Assembly: GCF_005222915.1 (NCBI RefSeq)
Contig: NZ_STFX01000016.1
Location: 1 to 64,000 of the forward strand
DNA length: 64,000 nt
Direction of reading: 5' to 3'
From: Rhizobium sp. FKL33
GTDB lineage: Bacteria > Pseudomonadota > Alphaproteobacteria > Rhizobiales > Rhizobiaceae
Below are positions 17,457 through 26,889 of this stretch, in pieces; the stretch's first letter is position 1; every line of letters starts with the position of its first letter. A model generated the notes under the pieces. The model worked only from the letters and a program-made list of their open reading frames with translations. It did no database searches and was not told where the DNA came from. The translations under genes and the position numbers were made by a program.

Positions 17457-18263
17457 CTATTGCCCTCTGTTGGAGTGCGTGGGCGAAAGCAGCTTTTCCA
17501 GGAGCTCCGCCGCAACCAGCGCCGCAATCACTTCCGGCCGCTTGTCGCGCAACCGTTCGCCGCCGATCGGCAGGATGAGCCGCTCCAAGAGATCGGGGCC
17601 ATAGCCTGAGTCGCGCAGATAGGAGGCGAAGACGCCGCGTTTGGTCTTGGAGCCGATCATGCCGACATAGGCAAGATCATCGCGCAACAATGCTTCCGAG
17701 GCGATCAGGAAATCCAGCGCGTGGTCATGGGTGAGAATGACCGCCGCGCCGCCCGGCCGGATCGCCGCCGCCGCCTCTTCCGGCATGGCCAGCAAGCGCC
17801 TGTTGATCTGAGGATCGAGAAGATCGAGCTCCTCGGGCCGGTTCTCGATGACCGTCAGCCGAAACGGCAAGGGCTCGAGCGCCCGCGCCAGCGCCCGGCC
17901 GACATGGCCCGCCCCAAACAGATAAACATCCGGCGCGCCTGCAGCCTGGCGGGTGAGCCGCGCTTCGATCTCATCCCGAAGCGCCTGATCCAGCCGTCTA
18001 AGCCTCAGCGACACGCGTCCGCCGCAGCATTGTCCGGTGTCGGGGCCGAGGGTGAAATCCATGCGCTGCTCGATGCGAGCGTCATTCAGCATCGCGCGGG
18101 CGAGATCGATGGCCTCGAATTCCAGATGCCCGCCGCCGACAGTGCCGTGAATGGACGCTGCGCCCACAAGCATGAAAGCCCCCGCCTCGCGCGGCGTCGA
18201 GCCCTTGGCGGAGACGACCTCGACCAGAACGAGGTCGCCGGCGGGTAGATGGGCGTCAGGCAT
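17457..18263 (-). CDS. xdhC: Xanthine dehydrogenase accessory protein XdhC
   Basis: A chaperone that binds the molybdenum cofactor, helps its sulfuration and inserts it into xanthine dehydrogenase. The 268-residue protein has the N-terminal XdhC/CoxI motif (VEVVSAKGSTPREAGAFMLV, then GTVGGGHLE and QCCGG) and a C-terminal Rossmann part (VYLFGAGHVGRALARAL) with the GMIGSKTKR segment. It starts 6 bases after xdhB, in the usual xdhABC order. Confidence 0.93.
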   Translation of the reverse strand: MPDAHLPAGDLVLVEVVSAKGSTPREAGAFMLVGAASIHGTVGGGHLEFEAIDLARAMLNDARIEQRMDFTLGPDTGQCCGGRVSLRLRRLDQALRDEIEARLTRQAAGAPDVYLFGAGHVGRALARALEPLPFRLTVIENRPEELDLLDPQINRRLLAMPEEAAAAIRPGGAAVILTHDHALDFLIASEALLRDDLAYVGMIGSKTKRGVFASYLRDSGYGPDLLERLILPIGGERLRDKRPEVIAALVAAELLEKLLSPTHSNRGQ

Positions 18264-18269
18264 CGACGA

Positions 18270-20606
18270 TCAGGCCTTCCGCATCCGCTCCACCGCCATC
18301 AGCACGCGCTCCGGCGTCGCCGGCGCGTCGAGCTGCGGGCAACGCTTGTAATCGCCGACCGAAGCCACCGCCATCGACAGCGCTTCCAGCACGGAGACCC
18401 CGAGCATGAAGGGCGGTTCGCCGACCGCCTTGGAGCGGCCAATGGTCATTTCGCGGTTTTCCGACCATTCGGCCAGATTGACGTTGAAGATGGCGGGACG
18501 GTCGGAGGCGAGCGGGATCTTGTAGGTCGAGGGCGCATGCGTCCTGAGCCGGCCTTTGCCATCCCACCACAATTCTTCGGTGGTCAGCCAGCCCATGCCC
18601 TGCACGAAAGCGCCTTCCACCTGGCCTTTGTCGATGGCCGGGTTCAGCGACTTGCCGACATCGTGGAGAATGTCGGTGCGGTCGATGATATATTCGCCGG
18701 TCAGCGTGTCGATCGACACTTCCGAGCAGGACGCGCCATAGGCGTAGTAGAAGAACGGCCGGCCCATGCCCTTGGCGCGATCCCAATGGATCTTCGGCGT
18801 CTTGTAAAAGCCCGCCGCCGACAGATGCACCCGCGCCATATAGGCCTGCTTGATGAAGGTCGGGAACGGGATCTCCTCGTCGCCCACCCGCACGCGATTG
18901 GGCAGAAACTCGACCGACGCCGCCGGCACGCCCCATTTTTCCGCCGCGAAAGAATAAAGCCGGTCCTTCAACTGGCGCGCCGCGTCATAGGCGGCCATGC
19001 CGTTGAGATCGGACCCCGAAGACGCCGCAGTGGCCGAGGTGTTCGGCACCTTGCCGGTGGTGGTGGCGGTGATCTTGACCCGTTCGATATCGATCTGGAA
19101 TTCGTCGGCGATCACCTGGGCGACTTTGGTGTAAAGGCCCTGCCCCATTTCCGTGCCGCCGTGGTTGAGATGAACAGAGCCATCCTGATAGATATGCACC
19201 AGCGCGCCGGCCTGATTATAGGGCGTGAAGGTGAAGGAGATGCCGAATTTCACCGGCGTTAGCGCAATCCCCTTGCGGATGATCCGCGAAGTCTTGTTGA
19301 ACTCGATGATCGCGGCGCGGCGCGCCTGATAGTCTGCGCTCGTCTCCAACTCATCCACGATGCGGTGGATGACATTGTCCTCGACCTTCTGGTGATAGGG
19401 CGTCAGGCAGCGCTCATCACCCTCGATCGCGTAGAAATTCTTCTTGCGGATTTCGAGCGGGTCCTTGCCGAGCGCATAGGCGACTTCCTCGATGAGACGT
19501 TCGGCGCCCACCAGTCCTTGCGGGCCTCCAAAGCCGCGAAAGGCGGTGTTCGAGACGGTGTTGGTCTTGATCGGCTCCGAAGTGAGCAGCACGTCGGGAT
19601 AGAAATAGGCGTTGTCGGCGTGAAACAGCGCCCGGTCTGTCACCGGTCCCGACAGGTCGGCGGCGAACCCGCAGCGGGCGGCGTAATTGGCTTTCACGGC
19701 GAGGATATTGCCGTCGTCGTCGAAGCCGGTTTCATACTCGACGAGGAAGTCATGCCGCTTGCCGGTCATGGTCATGTCTTCATCGCGGTCGGGGCGGAAT
19801 TTCACGGCGCGCTTGAGCTTGCGGGCGGCGATCGCCGCAAGCGCGGCGAACTGGTTGCCCTGCGTTTCCTTGCCGCCGAAGCCGCCGCCCATGCGCCGGG
19901 TCATCACGGTGATGGCGTGGTTCGGCACATGCAGGATGGTCGCCACCATATGCTGCACTTCCGACGGATGCTGGGTGGACGACCAAATGGTCATCTCGTC
20001 GTCTTCGCCGGGAATGGCGAGCGCGATATGGCTTTCGAGATAGAAATGCTCCTGTCCGCCGATGCGCATCTGGCCCTTGAGGCGTCGCGGCGCCTTTTCG
20101 AGGCTTGATACGGCGTCGCCGCGCTTCAGCGTCATCGGCTTGGTCACCATGGGATAGTCGAGCGCGCGGGCGTCGACGATATCGGTGGCGTGCGGCAGGT
20201 CGCGATAGGTGAAACGGGCCTTGCGGGCCGCCGCGCGGGCGATCTCACGCGTCTCGGCCACCACGGCGAAGGCCATCTGGCCGTGGAATTCGACTTTCTT
20301 TTCGGCCAGCAGCGGCTCATCGCCGGTATGCCCGGGGCCAATGTCGTTATGGCCGGGAATATCCTTATGGGTCAGCACGAGCTTGACGCCCGGCGTCGCC
20401 TCGACCTCGGACAGATCCATCTCAAGGATTTCGGCATGGGCGCGGTCGGTGAGACCAGCCGCCATATGCAGCGTGCCCTCGGGCGCCTGCATGTCGTCGA
20501 TATAATCGGCCTCACCGGTTACATGCTTGTGGGCGCTGTCATGTCGGCGATCCCGATGCATCGAGCCGGAGATTTCGGATTTGAAGGTCATGTCGATCTT
20601 GTTCAT
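18270..20606 (-). CDS. xdhB: Xanthine dehydrogenase molybdopterin-binding subunit
   Basis: The catalytic subunit that hydroxylates hypoxanthine to xanthine and xanthine to urate. The 778-residue protein shows the molybdopterin contacts GGGFGGKETQ, FRGFGGPQG, the Q in GTEMGQGLYTKVAQ and the C-terminal VGEPPFMLG with the catalytic Glu. The real start is ATG 20606, preceded by GGGAGG; earlier in-frame starts lie inside xdhA. It overlaps xdhA by 4 bases (ATGA), so translation is coupled. Confidence 0.95.
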   Translation of the reverse strand: MNKIDMTFKSEISGSMHRDRRHDSAHKHVTGEADYIDDMQAPEGTLHMAAGLTDRAHAEILEMDLSEVEATPGVKLVLTHKDIPGHNDIGPGHTGDEPLLAEKKVEFHGQMAFAVVAETREIARAAARKARFTYRDLPHATDIVDARALDYPMVTKPMTLKRGDAVSSLEKAPRRLKGQMRIGGQEHFYLESHIALAIPGEDDEMTIWSSTQHPSEVQHMVATILHVPNHAITVMTRRMGGGFGGKETQGNQFAALAAIAARKLKRAVKFRPDRDEDMTMTGKRHDFLVEYETGFDDDGNILAVKANYAARCGFAADLSGPVTDRALFHADNAYFYPDVLLTSEPIKTNTVSNTAFRGFGGPQGLVGAERLIEEVAYALGKDPLEIRKKNFYAIEGDERCLTPYHQKVEDNVIHRIVDELETSADYQARRAAIIEFNKTSRIIRKGIALTPVKFGISFTFTPYNQAGALVHIYQDGSVHLNHGGTEMGQGLYTKVAQVIADEFQIDIERVKITATTTGKVPNTSATAASSGSDLNGMAAYDAARQLKDRLYSFAAEKWGVPAASVEFLPNRVRVGDEEIPFPTFIKQAYMARVHLSAAGFYKTPKIHWDRAKGMGRPFFYYAYGASCSEVSIDTLTGEYIIDRTDILHDVGKSLNPAIDKGQVEGAFVQGMGWLTTEELWWDGKGRLRTHAPSTYKIPLASDRPAIFNVNLAEWSENREMTIGRSKAVGEPPFMLGVSVLEALSMAVASVGDYKRCPQLDAPATPERVLMAVERMRKA

Positions 20607-22081
20607 CGGGAGCCTCCCGCGACGCGGCGAACAAGCTCGGCTTCCTCGCCCTGCGTTTCCAGATAAAAGCGCGTCAAAAGATTGCGCGCCGTGGTCATGC
20701 GATAGTCCGCGCTCGCGCGCCAATCGCTGAGCGGCGAAAAATCTTCAGCCATCAACTCAGCGGCGGCGAGCACATTGGCTTCGGCCCATTCTTGACCCGA
20801 CAACGCCGCCTCGACCGCCGCCGCCCGCTTGGGCGTGCCGGCCATGCCGCCAAAGGCGAGCCTGATCTCGGCTACCTTGCCATCGCCGTCGAGCCGCAGG
20901 AAAAACGCCCCGAGCACCGCGGTGATGTCCTCGTCGCGGCGCTTGGAGAGTTTGTAGACCGAGAAATGCGCGTCCTCTGGCAGATCGGGAACGCTGACGC
21001 TCTCGACGAATTCGTGCCGCTGCCGGTCCTGCTTGCCATAGTCGATGAAGAAGTCTTCGAGCGCCAGCGTTCGCGGCCCCTCTCGCGAGGCGAGCGTCAG
21101 GCTGGCGCCGAGCGCGATCAGCGCCGGAGGCGTGTCGCCGATCGGCGAGCCATTGGCGATATTGCCGCCGATCGTGCCCATATTGCGCACCTGTTCACCG
21201 CCAATGCGCGGCAGCAGCTTGCCAAAGGCAGGATGCGATGTGGAGAGAGCCGAAAGCGCCTGCGCATAGGTAACGCCCGCGCCGATGCGTGTTGCGCCAT
21301 CCTTGTGTTCGATGGTCTGCAGCGCGTCAAGCCCGCCGATGAACACCACCGGATTGATGGGCCGCATATGCTTGGTCACCCAGAGCCCGACATCGGTGGA
21401 GCCGGCGACGATCGTGGCGTGCGGGTGCCGGGCGAGATAATCTGCGAGTTCAGCCGTGGTCGAGGGAATGAAGAAGGCGTCGTCGCCGGTAACGACCTCG
21501 ACCGAACCCGACGCCTTGTTGGAGGTCAGTTCCTCCGTCACCCGATGACGCGTCGCCTCGATGGGATCGAAGACGTCGGCGGGTCGCAAACGCGCCACCT
21601 GCTCAGCCGCCTTCACAATCGGCTCGTAACCGGTGCAGCGACAGAGATTGCCCTGCAGCGCCTGCTCGATGCGGGCGCGAGACGGATTGTCCTCGGACAG
21701 CCACAGGCCATAGAGCGACATCACGAAACCGGGCGTGCAGAAGCCGCATTGCGAGCCGTGACAATCGACCAGCGCCTGCTGGATCGGATTGAGCATGCCC
21801 TCTGGGCTCTTGAGATGTTCGACCGTCACCACATGCGTCGCGTCGAGCGATCCCATGAAGCGGATGCAGGCATTGACGCTTTCATACACGAGACGCCCCT
21901 GCGAGAGACGTCCGACCAGCACGGTGCAGGCGCCGCAATCGCCTTCGGCGCAGCCTTCCTTGCTTCCGGTCAACCGCCGGTCCAGTCTCAGCCAGTCAAG
22001 CAGCGTCAAACGCGGCGAGATTGCGCCGAGTTCGACTGTTTCGCCATTCAGAATAAAGCGGATTGTGGAACGTGAAGTCAT
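20603..22081 (-). CDS. xdhA: Xanthine dehydrogenase FAD/iron-sulfur subunit
   Basis: The small subunit of xanthine dehydrogenase, 492 residues, passing electrons from the molybdenum centre to FAD and NAD+. The first 2Fe-2S site is C44, C49, C52 and C72; the second is C112, C115, C147 and C149 (QCGFCTPGF, NLCRCTGYEP). The FAD domain starts at about residue 195 (ATIVAGSTDVGLWV, GTIGGNIANGSPIGD). It heads the xdhABC operon; glpK is divergent, sharing a 195-base intergenic region. Confidence 0.95.
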   Translation of the reverse strand: MTSRSTIRFILNGETVELGAISPRLTLLDWLRLDRRLTGSKEGCAEGDCGACTVLVGRLSQGRLVYESVNACIRFMGSLDATHVVTVEHLKSPEGMLNPIQQALVDCHGSQCGFCTPGFVMSLYGLWLSEDNPSRARIEQALQGNLCRCTGYEPIVKAAEQVARLRPADVFDPIEATRHRVTEELTSNKASGSVEVVTGDDAFFIPSTTAELADYLARHPHATIVAGSTDVGLWVTKHMRPINPVVFIGGLDALQTIEHKDGATRIGAGVTYAQALSALSTSHPAFGKLLPRIGGEQVRNMGTIGGNIANGSPIGDTPPALIALGASLTLASREGPRTLALEDFFIDYGKQDRQRHEFVESVSVPDLPEDAHFSVYKLSKRRDEDITAVLGAFFLRLDGDGKVAEIRLAFGGMAGTPKRAAAVEAALSGQEWAEANVLAAAELMAEDFSPLSDWRASADYRMTTARNLLTRFYLETQGEEAELVRRVAGGSR

Positions 22082-22119
22082 GATGCCGCCAGTCGCGATT
22101 TGAACCTAACATGACAGCC

Positions 22120-22135
22120 TGTGCGCAGATGCACA
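22120..22135. promoter_or_regulatory. Short inverted repeat upstream of xdhA, possible operator
   Basis: A TGTGC-N6-GCACA inverted repeat lies 39-54 bases upstream of the xdhA start, in the shared xdhA/glpK intergenic region (22082-22276). Its location suits a regulator of xdhABC. With only 5-bp arms it could be chance. Confidence 0.25.
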
Positions 22136-22276
22136 AAAGCGCAAGAGTCAATTTTGATCGCATTTACCTTTTGGTCAAACTCTCGCGGGCGCGCGGATGT
22201 GGAAGGCGCGTTTGTTTTCCTTTGACTTTCGTTTTGAGTTCAGATTGAAAATTGGAAAAACGGATGGGAGGATCCA

Positions 22277-23767
22277 ATGAGCGGATACATTCTGGCGATC
22301 GACCAGGGCACCACGTCGAGCCGCGCGATCGTCTTTGACGGCGCCATGAAGGCTGTGGCGCGCGGCCAGAAGGAATTCACCCAGTTTTTCCCGCAATCGG
22401 GCTGGGTCGAGCATGATCCCGAGGAAATCTGGGAATCTACGCTCTGGTCGGTGCGCACCGCACTCACTGAGAGCGGCCTCGGGGCCTCCGACATCTCAGC
22501 CATCGGCATCACCAATCAGCGCGAGACGGTGGTGGTCTGGGATCGCGCCACCGGCAAGGCAATCCACAACGCCATCGTCTGGCAGGACCGCCGCAGCGCG
22601 AAATTCTGCGAGGACCTGAAGGCATCGGGCCACGAGCCGCTGTTTACCGAAAAGACCGGCCTGCTGCTCGACCCCTATTTCTCCGGCACCAAGCTTTCCT
22701 GGCTGCTCAGCCATGTCGAGGGCGCGCGCGAGCGGGCGAAAAAGGGCGAACTCTGCTTCGGCACCGTCGACGCTTTCCTGCTCTGGCGGCTGACCGGCGG
22801 CAAGAGCTTCCTGACTGACGCCACCAACGCCTCGCGCACACTGATCTACAACATCGCCGACAATGCCTGGGATGATGAATTGCTCGGCCTGCTCGACATT
22901 CCCGCCGCCATGCTGCCGGAAGTCCGCGACTGCGCCAGCGATTTCGGCGTCACGACGCCGGATCTCTTCGGCGCGGAAATCCCCGTTCTCGGCATGGCGG
23001 GCGACCAGCAGGCGGCGACCATAGGCCAGGCCTGCTTCAAACCGGGCATGCTGAAATCCACCTATGGCACCGGCTGCTTCGCGCTGCTCAACACCGGCGC
23101 CGACCGCGTGCCGTCCAAGAACCGCCTCCTCACCACCATCGCCTATCGCCTCGATGGCGAGACCACCTATGCGCTGGAAGGTTCGATCTTCATCGCCGGC
23201 GCCGCTGTACAATGGCTGCGCGACGGACTGAAGATCATCAAATCCGCCGGCGAAACCGCCGAACTCGCCGAAAGCGCCGATCCCAACCAGCAGGTCTATC
23301 TGGTGCCTGCCTTTACCGGACTCGGCGCGCCCTGGTGGGACGCCGAAGCCCGCGGCGCGATCTATGGCCTGACGCGCAATTCAGGCCCCGCCGAATTCGC
23401 CCGCGCCGCGCTCGAAAGCGTCTGCTACCAGACGCTGGACCTGCTCGACGCCATGCACAAGGACTGGCAGACCGACGGCAAGGAAACGGTGTTGCGCGTC
23501 GACGGCGGCATGGTGGCTTCGGACTGGACCATGCAGGCGCTCGCCGACATTCTCGACGCGCCCGTCGACCGGCCGCAGATCCTCGAAACCACCGCCCTCG
23601 GCGCCGCCTGGCTCGCCGGCTCCCGCGCCGGCGTCTGGCCCGACATGGCCGGCTTCTCCTCCAGCTGGGCGCTCGACCGCCAGTTCACGCCTGAGATGGA
23701 CGATGCGACCCGCAAGGCCAAGGTCGAGGGATGGAACAAGGCGGTAAAGAAGACGCTGGAGGGGTAA
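22277..23767 (+). CDS. glpK: Glycerol kinase
   Basis: Phosphorylates glycerol to glycerol 3-phosphate with ATP. The 496-residue FGGY kinase opens with the phosphate-binding [17 protein letters not shown], contains the [11 protein letters not shown] and WQDRRS segments, the second ATP-site motif [15 protein letters not shown] and the FGGY signature region [20 protein letters not shown] 22277 follows GGGAGGATCCA. No glpD, glpF or glp transporter is adjacent, so it stands alone here. The 60 bases before the start are AT-rich and hold the promoter, but I cannot place its elements with confidence. Confidence 0.95.
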   Translation: MSGYILAIDQGTTSSRAIVFDGAMKAVARGQKEFTQFFPQSGWVEHDPEEIWESTLWSVRTALTESGLGASDISAIGITNQRETVVVWDRATGKAIHNAIVWQDRRSAKFCEDLKASGHEPLFTEKTGLLLDPYFSGTKLSWLLSHVEGARERAKKGELCFGTVDAFLLWRLTGGKSFLTDATNASRTLIYNIADNAWDDELLGLLDIPAAMLPEVRDCASDFGVTTPDLFGAEIPVLGMAGDQQAATIGQACFKPGMLKSTYGTGCFALLNTGADRVPSKNRLLTTIAYRLDGETTYALEGSIFIAGAAVQWLRDGLKIIKSAGETAELAESADPNQQVYLVPAFTGLGAPWWDAEARGAIYGLTRNSGPAEFARAALESVCYQTLDLLDAMHKDWQTDGKETVLRVDGGMVASDWTMQALADILDAPVDRPQILETTALGAAWLAGSRAGVWPDMAGFSSSWALDRQFTPEMDDATRKAKVEGWNKAVKKTLEG

Positions 23768-23812
23768 CGCTTAACCACATTATCGAGCGACACCGCAAAA
23801 GCCTCAGGGACT

Positions 23813-23848
23813 TTGCGACAGGCTCGGAGCCTGATAGATTGTCAGGCT
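23813..23848 (+). promoter_or_regulatory. Candidate promoter with overlapping palindromic operator of the phd-vapC pair
   Basis: A perfect inverted repeat AGCCTGA-N7-TCAGGCT (23828-23848) lies 13 bases before the antitoxin start. A plausible -35 TTGCGA (23813-23818) and -10 TAGATT (23835-23840), 16 bases apart, put the -10 box exactly in the palindrome's spacer. Further partial copies (AGGCTCGGAGCCT, AGGCTGTC) flank it. This layout is what an autorepressing antitoxin would need. Confidence 0.6.
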
Positions 23849-23861
23849 ATCGGAGGCTGTC

Positions 23862-24113
23862 ATGACGGTGATGTCTGCTCGCGAGTTCACACGGGATTTG
23901 AAGAAGGCGCGCGAACTGGCCTCCGCGGGGCCGGTTTTCGTGTTCGACGAAGGAAAGCAGGCCGGTGTGTGGATTTCGCCGGAAGAATACGAACTTCTTT
24001 TAAAGCGCGGACTCAAGAATTCGGAACGGCTTTCCAGACATGGCGGCGCAGTCGAGGATTTCGAGCCGGTTATTTTGAATGACAGCATTCTTCGTCCAGC
24101 GGAATTCGATTGA
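23862..24113 (+). CDS. Phd/YefM-type antitoxin
   Basis: An 83-residue antitoxin. The N-terminus MTVMSAREFTRDLKKARELA followed by GPVFVFDEGKQAGVWISPEEY is the Phd/YefM fold, a DNA-binding domain; the rest is the toxin-binding tail. Its stop overlaps the toxin start by one base (TGATG). The palindrome just upstream is its probable autoregulatory site. Pairing of a Phd-type antitoxin with a PIN toxin is known. Confidence 0.82.
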   Translation: MTVMSAREFTRDLKKARELASAGPVFVFDEGKQAGVWISPEEYELLLKRGLKNSERLSRHGGAVEDFEPVILNDSILRPAEFD

Positions 24114-24535
24114 TGTTCTTGCTCGACACCAATGTGCTGTCCGAGCTTCGAAAGATCAAAATTAATAAGGCTGACCAGCGGGTCGTTGACTTCATTGACG
24201 CGGTCGATGCCGAGGAACTCTGCATCTCGGCGATCACAATATTCGAAATTGAGATGGGCATTCTCAAGATCGACAAGCAGCGCCCGGATGAAGCCGCAAT
24301 GCTCTCCGAGTGGATGAGCCACGATATTCTTCCTTTCTTCGACACTCGCATCCTGGCCTTGGATCACAGGTCGGCCAAGATCTTCGCGCACCTCATGCAT
24401 CCCCGCACCCGCCCTTATCGCGACGCGATGATCGCCGCCACCGCCATGGCGCATGGCTGCACCATCGTCACCCGCAACATCAGGGATTTCCAGGATCTCC
24501 CCCTCCCCCTGATCGACCCCTGGCTGCCGCGCTGA
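24113..24535 (+). CDS. vapC: PIN-domain toxin (VapC/FitB-like)
   Basis: A 140-residue PIN-domain ribonuclease. Active-site acids are seen in MFLLDTNVLSELRK (Asp), TIFEIEMGI (Glu), YRDAMIAATA (Asp) and TRNIRDF (Asp). The DTNVLSE form with a C-terminal final PWLPR is like FitB-type toxins. ATG 24113 overlaps the antitoxin stop; an in-frame TTG at 24110 would add one residue. It is one of three PIN-toxin modules in the window. Confidence 0.85.
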   Translation: MFLLDTNVLSELRKIKINKADQRVVDFIDAVDAEELCISAITIFEIEMGILKIDKQRPDEAAMLSEWMSHDILPFFDTRILALDHRSAKIFAHLMHPRTRPYRDAMIAATAMAHGCTIVTRNIRDFQDLPLPLIDPWLPR

Positions 24536-24619
24536 GCCGCGTCTGACACAGTGTTCGCTTCCCCGCCCCTTTCCTCGCCGCGCGAAAATCGCCATATCCA
24601 TTGCAAACAGGAGTTTACG

Positions 24620-25660
24620 ATGGAACTGGGCCTCTACACTTTCGCCGACGTCAATCCTGATCCCGCCCCGGGCGAGCGTGGGCGGGATGCGGAGCGGCGC
24701 ATTCGGGAACTGATCGCGGAAATCGAACTCGCCGATCAGGTTGGCATTGACGTTTTCGGCCTCGGCGAACATCACCGCCGCGATTACGCGGCGTCTGCGC
24801 CCGCCGTCATCCTCGCGGCCATCGCCGCCCGCACGACCAAGATCCGGCTGACCAGCGCCGTTTCCGTGCTGAGTTCGGATGATCCGGTGCGCGTCTACCA
24901 GCAATACGCCACGCTCGACCTGATCGCCATGGGTCGCGCCGAGCTGATGGTGGGCCGCGGCTCCTTCATCGAAAGTTTCCCGCTGTTCGGCCAGAGCCTC
25001 GACGATTACGACCAGTTGTTCGAGGAAAAGCTCGATCTGCTGTTGACCGTGCGCGACCACGAGATCGTCACCTGGCAGGGCGGCGAGACGCGCGCGCCGA
25101 TCAATGGCCGCGGCGTCTATCCGCGCGCGCTGCAGGACAAGCTGCCGATCTGGATCGCGGTCGGCGGCACGCCGCAATCGGTGGCGCGCGCCGGCTATCT
25201 CGGCCTGCCCATGGGGCTCGCCATCATCGGCGGCGAGCCGGCGCGCTTTGCGCCGCTCTTCGATCTCTACCGGCAGGCGGCGGAAAAAGGCGGCCATGAT
25301 CCCGCTCAGTTGAAGACCTCGATCAACGTCCATGGCTTCGTCGCCGATACGACTGAGGCCGCTATCGACCAGTTCTACGGTCCCTCGAGCGCGGTGATGA
25401 ACCGCATCGGCCGCGAACGCGGCTGGGGTCCGTCGAGCCGGACGCAATATGACCGTTCCACGGGGCCAGAAGGCGCGCTGTTCATCGGCGATCCGGAAAC
25501 GCTGGCGCGCAAGATCATCGCGCATCATAAGATCTTCCGCAACGATCGTTTCCTGCTGCAGATGGCGATCGGCCTGATGCCGCATGACCAGCTGATGCGC
25601 GGGATCGAGCTTTTCGGGACAAAGGTCGCCCCCATCGTGCGCGACGCGATCGGCGGTTGA
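24620..25660 (+). CDS. LLM-class flavin-dependent oxidoreductase
   Basis: A 346-residue luciferase-like monooxygenase, TIM-barrel fold, using FMNH2 or F420-type flavin supplied by a reductase. Typical parts are [13 protein letters not shown] at the N-terminus, [20 protein letters not shown], the [20 protein letters not shown] strand-helix and [17 protein letters not shown]. The start at 24620 has AGGAG before it. It belongs to the widespread Atu2307/SP_0267-like subgroup, with unknown substrate. map follows after 48 bases. Confidence 0.87.
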   Translation: MELGLYTFADVNPDPAPGERGRDAERRIRELIAEIELADQVGIDVFGLGEHHRRDYAASAPAVILAAIAARTTKIRLTSAVSVLSSDDPVRVYQQYATLDLIAMGRAELMVGRGSFIESFPLFGQSLDDYDQLFEEKLDLLLTVRDHEIVTWQGGETRAPINGRGVYPRALQDKLPIWIAVGGTPQSVARAGYLGLPMGLAIIGGEPARFAPLFDLYRQAAEKGGHDPAQLKTSINVHGFVADTTEAAIDQFYGPSSAVMNRIGRERGWGPSSRTQYDRSTGPEGALFIGDPETLARKIIAHHKIFRNDRFLLQMAIGLMPHDQLMRGIELFGTKVAPIVRDAIGG

Positions 25661-25708
25661 CCTTTTTCTCCGAAGCGTCGATAGGCTCAGGGGCGAAAGG
25701 ACCCCCGC

Positions 25709-26458
25709 ATGGTTGTCGAAACGGATCAGGAACTGCAGAAGCTGAAAGAGATCGGCCGCATTTGCGGACTGACCCTCAAGAAGATGTCGGAGGCCATCGA
25801 GCCCGGCATGACGACGGCGGAACTCGACGCGATCGGCCGCCGGCTTCTGCAGCAGGAGGGCGCGCAATCCGCGCCCGAAACCTGTTACCAGTTTCCCGGC
25901 GCCACCTGCATCAGCGTCAATGAAGAGGTTGCCCACGGCATTCCGGGAGAGCGGGTGCTCAAGCCGGGCGATCTCGTCAATATCGACGTTTCCGCCGTCA
26001 AGGACGGTTTCTTCGCCGACACCGGCGCCTCCTTCGTCATGGCGCCGATCGCCTCACGCACGGAAAAGCTCTGCCGCGACGGCAAGCGCGCCATGTGGAC
26101 CGGCATCAACCAGGTCCGCGCCGGCCAGCCCTATGCGAAGATCGGCAACGCCATCGGCGAGTTCGCCCGCAAGAACCGCTATACGCTGATCCAGAACCTC
26201 GCCAGCCACGGCGTCGGCCGCTCGCTGCATGAGGAGCCTTCGGAACTGTCCACCTGGCCAGACCCCTCGGAGCGCCGCCTGATCGACAATGGCCAGGTCT
26301 TCACCGTCGAACCCTTTCTGTCGCTCGGCGCCAATTGGGCCGAAGGCGGCAACGATCCCTGGACGCTCTACAGCGAACCGCGCGCGCTGACGGTGCAATT
26401 CGAGCACACCATCGTCGCCACACGCGCCGGCCCCGTGATTCTCACGCTGGTCGATTGA
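25709..26458 (+). CDS. map: Type I methionine aminopeptidase
   Basis: Removes the N-terminal methionine from new proteins. The 249-residue enzyme has its metal ligands in NIDVSAVKDGFFADTGASF (two Asp), the ASHGVGRSLHEEP region (His), FTVEPFLS (Glu) and the final QFEHTIV (Glu); the substrate-binding NEEVAHGIPG is also present. The start follows AAAGGACCCCCGC. Bacteria often carry one essential and one additional map; this window does not tell which this is. Confidence 0.92.
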   Translation: MVVETDQELQKLKEIGRICGLTLKKMSEAIEPGMTTAELDAIGRRLLQQEGAQSAPETCYQFPGATCISVNEEVAHGIPGERVLKPGDLVNIDVSAVKDGFFADTGASFVMAPIASRTEKLCRDGKRAMWTGINQVRAGQPYAKIGNAIGEFARKNRYTLIQNLASHGVGRSLHEEPSELSTWPDPSERRLIDNGQVFTVEPFLSLGANWAEGGNDPWTLYSEPRALTVQFEHTIVATRAGPVILTLVD

Positions 26459-26529
26459 CGGGCTCCCGATCTGGAACCACTCCCCGCTGCGCGCGTTAGC
26501 CCCGAGGGTGAAAAGGGAGCTTGGTTTTC

Positions 26530-26859
26530 ATGACGATAGAATCAATTCTCCGTGCGCCGCTTGCGCTCGCCCTTTTGTCGTTGCTACTCTTCGGTGGGGC
26601 GAATGCTCAGGCGCTCGCCCCGAGAGAAGAAACCACCGGATCGATCCCGGCGTCTGGCTTGCAACAAGGGACACGTTCATACACGCAAGCGCAGGCGCGC
26701 GCCCGCCTGGAAGCCATGGGTTTCCTGGCCATCGGTGAGCTCCGGCTCGACGCAAAAGGCGTGTGGAGGGGAGTGGCGACATCGGGCGCAAGACGCGTCG
26801 ATGTCAGCCTGGACAAACAAGGAAAGGTAGCCGCGAGACCACGGATCGATCTCAACTGA
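26530..26859 (+). CDS. Small secreted PepSY-like protein
   Basis: A 109-residue protein with a signal peptide (MTIESILRAPLALALLSLLL then FGGANAQA). The mature part (QARARLEAMGFLAIGELRLD, KGVWRGVATSGARRVDVSLD and a basic end) resembles short YpeB/PepSY-like periplasmic proteins, which are proposed protease modulators. The start at 26530 is preceded by AGGGAG. It lies 30 bases before the next gene, possibly in one operon. Function unknown. Confidence 0.65.
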   Translation: MTIESILRAPLALALLSLLLFGGANAQALAPREETTGSIPASGLQQGTRSYTQAQARARLEAMGFLAIGELRLDAKGVWRGVATSGARRVDVSLDKQGKVAARPRIDLN

Positions 26860-26889
26860 AGCCTCGTGAACAGGACGAAAGGAACGCCG

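Noticed and set aside
23804-25936. A 710-codon minus-strand open frame over the toxin, monooxygenase and map genes
   Set aside because: It crosses three well-supported plus-strand genes and reads as a compositional shadow in GC-rich DNA.
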